A stretch of 64,000 nt of DNA from the NCBI GenBank assembly GCA_007118975.1, contig SKQO01000016.1, forward strand, positions 1 through 64,000. Direction: 5' to 3'. Both the position numbers and the translations under genes were made by a program. The stretch comes from Halobacteriales archaeon. GTDB lineage: Archaea; Halobacteriota; Halobacteria; Halobacteriales; SKNY01. Each line of letters opens with the position of its first letter. The first letter of the stretch is position 1. Under the pieces are notes generated by a model. That model did no database searches. It saw only the letters and a list, made by a program, of their open reading frames with translations, and had not been told where the DNA came from. Positions 10,140 through 19,379 of this stretch are shown piece by piece.

Positions 10140-10355
10140 ATGGGGAAGGCCACCTTCGAGGTGTACCAGGACCGGGCGGATGAATGGCGCTGGCGGCTCG
10201 TACACGACAACGGGAACATCATCGCTGACAGCGGCGAGGGGTACGCCAGCCGACAGAAATGCGAACAGGGACTGACTAGCGTGAAGACCAACGCGCCGGA
10301 AGCGGCTGTCCGGGTCGTAACTAACCCGACCGGTGGGCTCGAGGACTCACCATAA
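10140..10355 (+). CDS. YegP/DUF1508 family (HVO_2922-type) protein
   Basis: MGKATFEVYQDRADEWRWRLVHDNGNIIADSGEGYASRQKCEQGLTSVKTNAP. Confidence 0.9.
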   Translation: MGKATFEVYQDRADEWRWRLVHDNGNIIADSGEGYASRQKCEQGLTSVKTNAPEAAVRVVTNPTGGLEDSP

Positions 10356-10433
10356 CCGGTTCACCACCGATTCATTCGTGGATTGGGCAATGTCCGATGT
10401 GCGGATTCTGGGGAATCCCGGCTGCACCACGCA

Positions 10434-11243
10434 TCACGCTCTGGTTCCCAGGTGATCCCATGCCACCTCATACGCCTCCCGGTAGGCTCTCGCGATGTCG
10501 GCGGGCGATTTGCGTGCCGCCCCGGTCAGTGGCGGTAGATCGACTGTCTCGAGTGACGATAGACCGGCAATCACGTCTTCGACGATCGGCTCCATTGTTC
10601 CCTCACGAGCCCGGCGGGGAATGTTCTTACATGCCTCTTCGTATCTATTGCCGTCGAAATATCGAACGCGCCCCGGCTCCACCGCTGCGACGATATCGAA
10701 GGACAGGGTTTGCACCGGAGCCGCGATGTCACCGTAGGACTCGACGACGAGGCCGTTCTCGGTTGCGACCTGTGCTTCCCAGCGTTCGAGCAACGGAATG
10801 TAGTGTTCCTCGACGACCTCGTTCATTTCACGGATCGATGTTACCTCCACTGCTCCCTCGAGCGGGAGGGCTCGGCGAAGCTCCGCCGGCAGTTCAACGG
10901 TAGCATTCACAACGTGGGTCTCGCCGGCGCGGTCGACAAGGAATTCTCGATACGGTCGGTCGTGCATGCCACCGGCAGGCTCGAAGGACGGGCCCCAGAG
11001 TCGATGAATCGGATTAATATACTTCAATGAGGACGCGTCCGGTTGGGCCCGTGCTAGCAATCTGGTGTCCTTCCCGACGAGGAGACCCTCGTCCAGGGTT
11101 TTCCGATACGCGTCGTGGTCGTACCATCTGTCGTTTCCCGCGCGGGGTTTGTAGGCTCGCAACCCCGTCGCGGAAACCAACCCTCGGGTGAACGTCGTTT
11201 TGCCGGCGTCGAGCTGTCGAACGCCGACCACGAGGATTCGCAT
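10434..11243 (-). CDS. P-loop ATPase/GTPase, haloarchaeal conserved
   Basis: MRILVVGVRQLDAGKTTFTRGL: degenerate Walker A (DAGKTT); acidic composition; start at MRILVV. Confidence 0.72.
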   Translation of the reverse strand: MRILVVGVRQLDAGKTTFTRGLVSATGLRAYKPRAGNDRWYDHDAYRKTLDEGLLVGKDTRLLARAQPDASSLKYINPIHRLWGPSFEPAGGMHDRPYREFLVDRAGETHVVNATVELPAELRRALPLEGAVEVTSIREMNEVVEEHYIPLLERWEAQVATENGLVVESYGDIAAPVQTLSFDIVAAVEPGRVRYFDGNRYEEACKNIPRRAREGTMEPIVEDVIAGLSSLETVDLPPLTGAARKSPADIARAYREAYEVAWDHLGTRA

Positions 11244-11979
11244 CGGGCGAACGGTCACTGCTCGATCGACAAACCGGCATCGGAACGGCCTGACCGGACG
11301 GTCCTTCTTGCCCACGCGATCCCGTTGGCTCAACTTTGTAGCGAACTTGAGGTGTCATCGCCTACCGCTGGGTGGTGTCGTGAATTCCCACCGGCACAAC
11401 ACATCGAGTGATTCCAGGACGATAGTGGATTTTCCGATCGAGTTGGGCTTCATGCTCTGTCGGTGCTGGAACGGTGCTTCCGAGCGGGGTACGCCCAGTA
11501 CTTGCCGACATAGCGGGCGTGACCGATCAAAGACCACGATGATCGATACCGTCAATCGACACGACGTCCCATGCCTCATCTGGAACCGCCCCGGTTCGTC
11601 ACGTGTGTTTCATCTATACTCGACTCGGGTTGCTCCTCCAGTTCGTGACAATCGTCGAGGCAAGAATGGATCTCGCGAGTGTCGCCAAACCGGGGTGATC
11701 ATCTCGGTGATCGCTGCCGGGTCCTTCCGGTGTGGCATCCCAGGGCCGAACCAACAATCCAGCCGGGTACGTATTCATCGCGTACAGGGTGTTGGTTCGC
11801 TCAGCAAGGTGCCGATCATGTTGCTCTGCGAGCTGTGGTTGGTGTCAGCCACGAATGGCTAAGGCCGGGAGGTCCGAGTTGACTCGGATGATCGGCGGAA
11901 CTCCGATCGACTGCCACCTCCACGTTGGCCGGCCACGCCATTCGGGGTAGTGCAGCAATCATCCACTATCTGCTTTCGA

Positions 11980-12771
11980 TCATCGGATGTACCCGACTGC
12001 GTCGACTAGAAAGATCAGCCCAAAGCTGGCGAGAATGATCGCGCTGAGTCCGGAAATCAGTGGCGCGAACGCCTCAATCCGACGCTCTGCCACGACGAGT
12101 GCCGCCGGATACACGATCACCCAGATGAGGATCCCGCCGAAAAAGCCCAGGACAAGAGCGGCGCTACCGGTCTGGACGGCAACCGCACCGGAGAGATCAA
12201 TCACTTGTTGGGTCGTCGCCGGGAGATGGCTGAAAATGTCGAGTTCTCCCGGTCGGAGCAGCCCAACACCGATAGTGAGCCAAAACAGGATCTGATACGG
12301 ATTGGTCAGGGCGAGCACCGACGCTTTTGAGAACCCTTTCGAATCCATGTCTGGGCCACCGTCCGACCGGAACGTTGCCCGGGCGCCTAGCAGGGCGCCG
12401 TAGGCAAAATACAACATCAACAGCCCACCGAACCCGATCATCACCCCACGGACCGTCGGAAACCGGCCGACGACGGAGACGACGCCGATCAGCGCCATCG
12501 CGAAGAAGACGACATCGGCGGTCATCGCTCCCAACCCGGCCCGGACGCCTGCGGTCCAGCCGCGCAGGACGCTCTCTTCGGCAATAATTGCGTTCATCGG
12601 GCCGGGTGGCGCAGCCAGGGCGAGGCCGAAGAGCATCCCGGCGATCAAGGTGACCCCGAGCGTCACTGGTTGGGAACAGCAGTCCTGGTGCGAAAAGAAA
12701 CACGTTCTCGGCCGTGAGATGGATCCACGCCGTTGCAATACTGGAGGTGGACACTTGCGAGACCGGATCAT
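11980..12771 (-). CDS. LysE family translocator (start uncertain)
   Basis: GMLFGLALAAPPGPMNAIIAEESVLRGWTAGVRAGLGAMTADVVFF is the LysE/RhtB N-terminal motif; six TM. First about 35 aa of the ORF doubtful. Confidence 0.88.
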   Translation of the reverse strand: MIRSRKCPPPVLQRRGSISRPRTCFFSHQDCCSQPVTLGVTLIAGMLFGLALAAPPGPMNAIIAEESVLRGWTAGVRAGLGAMTADVVFFAMALIGVVSVVGRFPTVRGVMIGFGGLLMLYFAYGALLGARATFRSDGGPDMDSKGFSKASVLALTNPYQILFWLTIGVGLLRPGELDIFSHLPATTQQVIDLSGAVAVQTGSAALVLGFFGGILIWVIVYPAALVVAERRIEAFAPLISGLSAIILASFGLIFLVDAVGYIR

Positions 12772-13028
12772 CGAACGACGCTTCTCCAGGGCGGCCGGCT
12801 ACGAGGATAAAGACATCCCTAACCAGATTCGGTACACGACACTGTTCGCCGTTCGATAAGTGAGAGGTCGATAGCTGTGTGTCTCGTTGTTGTTCCGAAT
12901 CTTGGCAGAGCGACAGTAAGGTCTACAGAGCCTCCATCAATGATTTCGACCACTCGCATTTGGACACTGATCCCGCCAGCGGCGCTATACCCTTCATGAC
13001 CAAAGCTCCGATGACCTACGCCGGATTT

Positions 13029-13589
13029 TCAGTAATTCGTAACTTTCGCTTGGATTCGACCGTCATCGATGGGATCTTGCTGCTGGTCAAAATAGTTGGC
13101 AAGTTCGTCATTTGGAACGTCGTCGCTCCGCTGGAGGTACGCAATTTCCGTAAGTGAGAGTGATTTCCCTGTTCGGAGCTTTTGCAGAACTTCTTTCGTA
13201 GAAAGCGAGTGGTAGGTCAGCTCCAGGTCCACGATAGCTGCCCGATTGTTGCGCGCTTCTGCCACGTTGACAGCTTCCATGAGGATATCGTCGAACTCGA
13301 GGTCGGTCATATCAATTCCAGCATAAAGAAAAGCCATCGCCGACACAACCGCATCCAAGGCGTCGGCCCCTTCCATCTCCTGTAGCCGCTTCTCGAAGAT
13401 CAATTCCCGATCATGGGTTTCAAGCCGTTCCATCAGCAGCTCGAAGTCCAACAACGCTTGGTAGATACGTTCGCGGATGCGGGCGCGTGCATTTCGCTCT
13501 GATTGGATACTTTCGTATTCGGTCTCGCCTCGCAGGAATGCCCGATCGGCTGGGCTGAGTATTCCTCGATCTCGCTCGTTGCTGATCAT
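13029..13589 (-). CDS. conserved acidic hypothetical protein, divergently paired with the PCNA homologue
   Basis: 186 aa, helical and acidic, halophile-like (MISNERDRGILSPADRAFLRGETEYESIQSERNARARIRERIYQALLDFELLMERLE); AT-rich upstream region. Confidence 0.8.
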   Translation of the reverse strand: MISNERDRGILSPADRAFLRGETEYESIQSERNARARIRERIYQALLDFELLMERLETHDRELIFEKRLQEMEGADALDAVVSAMAFLYAGIDMTDLEFDDILMEAVNVAEARNNRAAIVDLELTYHSLSTKEVLQKLRTGKSLSLTEIAYLQRSDDVPNDELANYFDQQQDPIDDGRIQAKVTNY

Positions 13590-13685
13590 ACTCGGTTACA
13601 CATGATATTGAATTTTCTAACTTTAAGAAATAATCGGTTACGGATTATCAGTCAAATTTGTGAAAAAATGCTTATGTGTTCCGAA

Positions 13686-14447
13686 ATGATGGCTCAGGAT
13701 ATGCTTGAGGCGACGATTGAGCCATCAACATTGAAAGAGACGTTCGAACCGGCCGATGTCATCGTGAATGAATGTCGACTCCACCTCACTGATGATGGGC
13801 TCTGGTTACGGGCGGCCGATCCCGCTATCGTCGCTACAGTAGAGGTTCATCTGGAGGCGAACGCCTTCGAATCGTATCGGGCCGATGACGGGGTGATTGG
13901 CGTCAATGTCTCTCGGCTGATCGAGGTTGCGAAATTGGCGAGCAATGATGAGATGGTTGACCTCGAGATCAGCACAAAGACCAACCAACTGGTGGTCGAA
14001 AGCGATGGGTTGGAATATTCGCTTGCACTCCTGGATACCGACACTCTTCGCAAAGAGCCGGAGGTTCCCTCGGAACTCAATCTTCCGGCGGAGGTGGTCA
14101 TGGAAGGCACATACCTCGATCGAGGTATCCGAGCCGCGGAAATGGTCTCCGACCACCTTCGAATACGCATTGAAGAGGACGGCGACACGTTTTACCTGGA
14201 AGCAACGGGTGACACTGATCAGACCCGCTTGGAACTGGATGAGCAGGAGCTGTCGTCGCTTTCCGCTGGCCGGGCAGAATCTCTCTTCTCACTGCAGTAT
14301 CTGGAGGCAATAAACAAGTCGGTTCCGGCTGAGGGATTGGTTACTCTCGAATGCGGCGAGGAGCTCCCAGCTCGGATACAGTACGATATCGATGGCTCGG
14401 GACCGGCGGTCACGTACCTTCTGGCGCCAAGACTTCAGCAGGCCTGA
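13686..14447 (+). CDS. divergent DNA polymerase sliding clamp (PCNA homologue)
   Basis: LHLTDDGLWLRAADPAIVATVEVHLEANAFESYRADDGVIGVNVSRL, EGTYLDRGIRAAEMVSDHLRIRIEEDGDTFYLEATGDTD, C-terminal TYLLAPRLQ: PCNA fold signatures. Confidence 0.9.
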   Translation: MMAQDMLEATIEPSTLKETFEPADVIVNECRLHLTDDGLWLRAADPAIVATVEVHLEANAFESYRADDGVIGVNVSRLIEVAKLASNDEMVDLEISTKTNQLVVESDGLEYSLALLDTDTLRKEPEVPSELNLPAEVVMEGTYLDRGIRAAEMVSDHLRIRIEEDGDTFYLEATGDTDQTRLELDEQELSSLSAGRAESLFSLQYLEAINKSVPAEGLVTLECGEELPARIQYDIDGSGPAVTYLLAPRLQQA

Positions 14448-14673
14448 GCACCAAAAACCATGGTCACACCATCGACCGACCGCTTCGAACCGAAGCGACA
14501 CTGGAGCTGGGCGACCGAGGAACTTACAGGACAAAAACCGTCCCGTGATGAGGCGTTAGAACGTGATGGTTAGTATGACGCGTTTGACGTTCGCCGTCCC
14601 TGTGAAATGAAAGAACACGATCTCCACCTCACGGACAGTGGAGTCATCCGAGCGCTTGATCTATATTAACGGC

Positions 14674-14683
14674 TTTTAATATA
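14674..14683 (+). promoter_or_regulatory. TATA-like element upstream of a possible ncRNA
   Basis: TTTTAATATA in an AT-rich island, about 15-25 nt before an abrupt switch to GC-rich structured sequence. Confidence 0.35.
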
Positions 14684-14696
14684 CCTAAAGAATAAC

Positions 14697-14820
14697 GGGC
14701 CACATCCCCGGCTCCGTCGGCGCCCGGGGCGCGCCCCACAACCCCGGCGGCATAGTGGGGATAGCGAGGCCAAACGGCGAAATGGGGGCAACTCCCGGGT
14801 TCCACCCCTGCACAACATAG
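14697..14820 (+). ncRNA. possible structured ncRNA (unassigned)
   Basis: GC-rich block between AT-rich flanks. Stems GGGC(14697-14700)/GCCC(14733-14736) and CCCCGG(14706-14711)/CCGGGG(14724-14729). A small hairpin GGGG-GCAA-CTCC lies further on. ACA trinucleotides follow at 14738 and 14812. Confidence 0.3.
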
Positions 14821-14895
14821 TACGAAGGCCGTCTGCTAATATCTTATGAATGACACATCGTTTCGTTTAAGCAACCGTTCCAAGTGGATCCATTG

Positions 14896-16629
14896 ATGTC
14901 TACTCCATACCGGATCGAGTCCTTGATGCGTCTGCCGACGATTTACCGATATCGGGTCTCTCCCGACGGCGAGCGGGTCGCTTTCGTCCGAGATACTGAC
15001 GGGACCAAGGAACTATTCGTTCACGACGCTCGGACTGACTCGATCGAGCAGATCAGTGACGGACACCTCCAACAGACAGCTCCGGGACCGATCATGTGGG
15101 CGCCCAACGGAGACAAACTCTACTTTCAGGAGGCGCCTACCCGTGACACAAAGCGGATCTCGACGATCGATTTGGACGGCAGGACCGACCCTGTACTTGG
15201 CTTCGAGCACGCCGCCACGGTACATCTCGAAGACGTGAGTCCCGATAGCCATCACCTGCTGTATCACTTGCGCGAAACAGGTACTGAACCCCTGGACAGA
15301 GATCTTTTTCTCTACAATCGCGAGACGGACCAGCGAACCCAACTGACGGCGCACGATCCGCCCATCCGATCGCGGAACTTGTTCAGCCCGGATGCGACGC
15401 GAGTTTCCTATCAGGTGTTTCGGCCCGACAACAGCGACGCTTACGTGCTTACGCTTGCGGATAGGAGTGTTCGACAACTCGACCTAGGAGATGGCCCATC
15501 GGACTCGGGCATCGTCGATTGGCATCCAGACGGCGATCGGGTCCTCGTGACCGACGACGCAACCGGGGTGACTCGGCCAGGGGTCTACGATCTTCGGGAC
15601 GACAGCGTGAGGTGGTATGGGAGGAACGAACACTCGGTGTTTCCCTGGGCGTTTCGGCCCGATGGCACGGGGTTTCTCGCCGGCCACTACCGTGAGGTCA
15701 CGACAGTACCGGCCCTCTATACACTTGGGGGCGAGTCGAAGGAACTCCCCCTGCAAGCCGGTGTGGCGGGGTATCCCACGTGGGTTCGGCCCTATCCAGA
15801 GATTTTCCCTGATGCCCGGACAGCGGTGTTCGTGTACGCCACCGAGGCACAGCCACCTGCATTGGTCGCTTGTGATCTGGTCTCCGGGAAAGTCAAGCAA
15901 CTTGTCGAACCAGCATATCGGAAGCTCTCGCGGGAATCATTCGTCGAAGCCGATTACATCACTTACGACTCAATCGATGGGCTGGAGATCGGCGCGCTGC
16001 TCTACCGGGCTCCCACGAACCCATCGCCGGCAATCGTGCATATTCATGGTGGGCCCAGGGCCCGAGCGGAGCGCAACTTCGAGCCCCATGGCAAATACGC
16101 GCAATTCTTCGTCAACTGCGGCTATACGGTGCTCCAGCCGAACTTCCGCGGTTCCACCGGTCGTGGTCGTGACTTTCGGATGCGCATCGAGGGAGATACT
16201 GGTGGCGGCGACGCCGCGGATGTCGCCGAAGGGGCGCGTTGGCTCAGGGACCGAGAGTGGATTGATGATCGACGCATCGGGGTGTTTGGACAGTCTTATG
16301 GCGCCTACGGAGTTTTCACCCAGTTGACCAAACATCCGGACCTGTGGACTGCCGGAATCGCCTGGAACGGTTCGCCCTCTGGGGGCGCTTACGATGCCTT
16401 CCAGCACGTCGACTCGTTCGAAGGACCGCTCTTGATGTTGGCTGGCGAACACGATCCGACACTCGAGGAGATGCGCCTGTTTCGGGACGCACTCGCCGAT
16501 GCGGGATATGACGACGGCATTGATTACCAGTTAGAGTTGCTCGAAGGTGAGGGCCACCACAGCCGGGACCTCGATCATCAAATCGATCGCTTCCGGCGCA
16601 TCCAGTCATTCCTCAATGCGCATGTGTGA
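14896..16629 (+). CDS. S9 family prolyl oligopeptidase-like peptidase
   Basis: N-terminal propeller-type repeats, HIHGGPRARAERNF, GVFGQSYGAYGVF (nucleophile Ser), GEGHHSRDLDHQ (His). GTG at 14884 is an alternative start. Confidence 0.92.
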   Translation: MSTPYRIESLMRLPTIYRYRVSPDGERVAFVRDTDGTKELFVHDARTDSIEQISDGHLQQTAPGPIMWAPNGDKLYFQEAPTRDTKRISTIDLDGRTDPVLGFEHAATVHLEDVSPDSHHLLYHLRETGTEPLDRDLFLYNRETDQRTQLTAHDPPIRSRNLFSPDATRVSYQVFRPDNSDAYVLTLADRSVRQLDLGDGPSDSGIVDWHPDGDRVLVTDDATGVTRPGVYDLRDDSVRWYGRNEHSVFPWAFRPDGTGFLAGHYREVTTVPALYTLGGESKELPLQAGVAGYPTWVRPYPEIFPDARTAVFVYATEAQPPALVACDLVSGKVKQLVEPAYRKLSRESFVEADYITYDSIDGLEIGALLYRAPTNPSPAIVHIHGGPRARAERNFEPHGKYAQFFVNCGYTVLQPNFRGSTGRGRDFRMRIEGDTGGGDAADVAEGARWLRDREWIDDRRIGVFGQSYGAYGVFTQLTKHPDLWTAGIAWNGSPSGGAYDAFQHVDSFEGPLLMLAGEHDPTLEEMRLFRDALADAGYDDGIDYQLELLEGEGHHSRDLDHQIDRFRRIQSFLNAHV

Positions 16630-17059
16630 GACGTCGCACCGGTATTACACCGTCGGCGCGGGTTAGTCACCATCGCCGTCGCCGACCAATCGACGCCATG
16701 ATATCAACGAGTGTTGGGCCAGTGTCATTGGACATGCCTCACCACGAAATATTCGTGGCGCCGACGACCGGACCTATTACCCAGTGAGCCATCGGTATCG
16801 ACGCACAAATGTGAGTGCATATCTACGCAAAGATTGGCCGAGTGCACGATCGCAATGATTCACTCGGGGTAGAGAAGTTGCAGTCGACGACCCGGTGTTT
16901 TACGACCAGGGAACGGTGTGTACAAAGCAGGATGTCCGGGCCTCGCCTGGGGACTTCGATCTGTCACTTTCGATTGCAAACGCCGGTGGTTGCCACCCAT
17001 CCATGCCGGTAACAGCTTCCACTCTACGCAGAAAAAGAGAGGGTCTCAACCGTCGGGAG

Positions 17060-17470
17060 TCACTCCATGCTGTTGTGAAGACCCTCGTGGGGATCACAAC
17101 GTGTCTCCACCGGTCGCAGGAATTGCGCGTTGATCCCCGGAGTGGCCGTGCTCGCGGACCTCAAGACCTCGCTCACCGGGGGGAAGTGGGAGGATCCCGG
17201 CCGGGGGAAGATGCCTGCCATCAATAGCAGTCCGAACACGTTACACCCGGCGGCCCAGCCCAGATGTTTCTGGATCTTCTGGGACTCTTCCGACCCAACC
17301 GAACTCGCTGTGCGACAGCGCGTATCGTTCTCCACCGGGACGATATCAGTCGAGTCATCAGCTATGTCGGGTCCCCGATTCGATACAATTCCGACTTCGG
17401 CCCGGGTCACCGCCAGGGCATCGTTCACGTAATCACTCACCATCACTCCATCTCTGGTTGCCAGCCGCAC
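17060..17470 (-). pseudogene. C-terminal remnant of a heavy-metal (CopB-type P1B) P-type ATPase
   Basis: VMVSDYVNDALAVTRAEVGIVSNRGPDIADDSTDIVPVENDTRC...QKIQKHLGWAAGCNVFGLLLMAGIF...EVLRSASTATPGINAQFLRPVE tracks the P1B C-terminus (GDGVNDALALTRADVGIAIGAGTD...WATGYNV...LLMSASTVIVAINAQLLRR) with damaged motifs and no upstream domains. Confidence 0.8.
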
Positions 17471-17512
17471 GATATCGTTTTACTATTGGCTTAGCAACCT
17501 ACCGGCGATCCA

Positions 17513-19207
17513 ATGCCGGCCGAACCGGAGTGGATTCGATACGATCCGGACGAGGAGACGATCCGACGGTTGTGCGCCGGGCTTTCCTGCACCGAGGTCG
17601 TCGCCAGAATCCTCGTAAACCGTGGGATCACCGATCCCACCCGTGCCAGCCGATTCATCGACGCCACGGTCGACGAGCTTCACCCAGCAGCGGCGTTACC
17701 ACACATCGCAGAAGCCACCCAACGGTTGCAGACGGCTGTCGACGCCCACGACACGATCTGTGTGTATGCGGACAGGGATATCGACGGAATTGCGGGTGCA
17801 GCGACCCTCGTCCAGTTGTTAGGGACCCTCGGGGCAGACGTTGTTCCGTACGTGCCGGGAAAATGGGAGGGATACGGGTTCTCGACGGAATCGATTGAGG
17901 AGCTCGCAACCGCCGGCGTCGACCTGTTGATCAGCGTAGACTGTGGGACGACCGCAGCCGAACCGATCGCGACGGCACAGGAGAAGGGGCTTGATGTCGT
18001 GGTGACGGATCACCACCAACCGGACGAAACGGACCTGCCCTCGATCCCGCTCGTCAACCCGCAATTGTCGGACAGCACGTACCCGAACGAACATCTGGCC
18101 GGGGGTGCCGTTGCGATGAAAGTGGGGGAGGCGCTTCTCGATCGAACGCACACCATCGCACAGTCGGACTATTACAAGTACGCGCTCCCGCTGGCCGCAC
18201 TGGCGACCCTCGGTGATTACGCACAACTTACCCTCGAGAACCGCGCGATCGTTTGGGCGGGGCTCGATCGGTTGAATTCGTGTGGCTTATCGGGCCTACA
18301 ACGGACAGCCGAGCATACCGGTGTCGCCTCACCCCAGGATCTCTCCTGGTCACTGATCCCGCTGCTCAATGCCGCCCAGGAGGACGAATCGGGGACACTG
18401 ATGCTCGATCTATTGCTCGGCAGCGAGACAGAAGAAATCGACCGGCAGATCAATCTGCTCGAGACGTATCGGGAGGAGCGCAAGGCCGCTCGGGCGGCGC
18501 GACAGGCCCATCTCGAGGAGTGTCTGCACGAACAGCTCGAGCCGCACGAGGAGGCCATGTTGCTCGTCGAGACCGATCGTTGGGTCGGTGGCGTACCCGC
18601 CAGACGGCTTTCGGAGCGCTGGGGAAAGCCGGTGATCACCTATCGACAGAAGGGCGAGGCGTACGTTGGCGGTGGACGGACGGACCAAGACGTCGATCTG
18701 TTCGGACTCGTGCAGGCCTGCGGGGATCATCTCGAAGATTACTGGGGCCATCCAGGTGCACCGGGATTCCGGGCCTCGAAGACCGAGCTCGATTCACTTT
18801 GCAGCTGTCTCACAGAGGAGCTCCAGCGGCGGTACGATGAGGAGGACCTGCGGCCACGCCTCGAGATCGATACAACGATCTCCACCGACGACCTCACTGA
18901 AGACCTCGTAGAATCCATCGGAGCACTCGAACCGTTCGGTCACGGACTGGCCCAACCGGTGTTTCTCGTGGAAGATGTTGACATCGAATCGGTCGGGCTG
19001 TTCGGAAGCGAATACGAGCACGTTCGGTTCGAGCCAGCTGATGATGCTGGCGTGTCGATCCGCCACTGGGGCGGCAAACAGCAAGCCATGGGGCTGGCCG
19101 CACCATTGCGTGCCCATCTGGTCGGTCAAGTGGCCTGGGACGATTACCGGGACGTTCCGGCCCTCGACGTACAGGACTACGCGATACGTAGTGAGTCAGG
19201 TCAGTAA
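17513..19207 (+). CDS. DHH family phosphoesterase, RecJ-like single-strand exonuclease
   Basis: VYADRDIDGIAGAATLVQLL (motif I), SVDCGTT, VVTDHHQPDE (DHH), C-terminal DHHA1-like GGGRTDQDVDL. Confidence 0.9.
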   Translation: MPAEPEWIRYDPDEETIRRLCAGLSCTEVVARILVNRGITDPTRASRFIDATVDELHPAAALPHIAEATQRLQTAVDAHDTICVYADRDIDGIAGAATLVQLLGTLGADVVPYVPGKWEGYGFSTESIEELATAGVDLLISVDCGTTAAEPIATAQEKGLDVVVTDHHQPDETDLPSIPLVNPQLSDSTYPNEHLAGGAVAMKVGEALLDRTHTIAQSDYYKYALPLAALATLGDYAQLTLENRAIVWAGLDRLNSCGLSGLQRTAEHTGVASPQDLSWSLIPLLNAAQEDESGTLMLDLLLGSETEEIDRQINLLETYREERKAARAARQAHLEECLHEQLEPHEEAMLLVETDRWVGGVPARRLSERWGKPVITYRQKGEAYVGGGRTDQDVDLFGLVQACGDHLEDYWGHPGAPGFRASKTELDSLCSCLTEELQRRYDEEDLRPRLEIDTTISTDDLTEDLVESIGALEPFGHGLAQPVFLVEDVDIESVGLFGSEYEHVRFEPADDAGVSIRHWGGKQQAMGLAAPLRAHLVGQVAWDDYRDVPALDVQDYAIRSESGQ

Positions 19208-19379
19208 CAACAGCATGAGTGTTTCCGTCAAGGACGAGTCGGCTCGAGGATTCCTCCCAGGATCCTGCAATGCAAGCCGCTCTTCGTGGGTTCTCTCATG
19301 TTGAGGGTTTCTTCGGTTCGCGAGCGGCAATCCCTGGAACCGCTAATCACCGAACATGCACTCGTCGTAACCTGCGTAC

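Noticed and set aside
11188-11862. 224 aa + strand ORF
   Set aside because: Overlaps the start of the P-loop ATPase gene antisense and has non-halophilic composition.
14697-14820. tRNA gene in the GC-rich block
   Set aside because: D-arm-like GATAGCGAGGCCAAACGGC and GGGTTC are present, but no consistent acceptor stem, anticodon arm or TpsiC loop can be folded.
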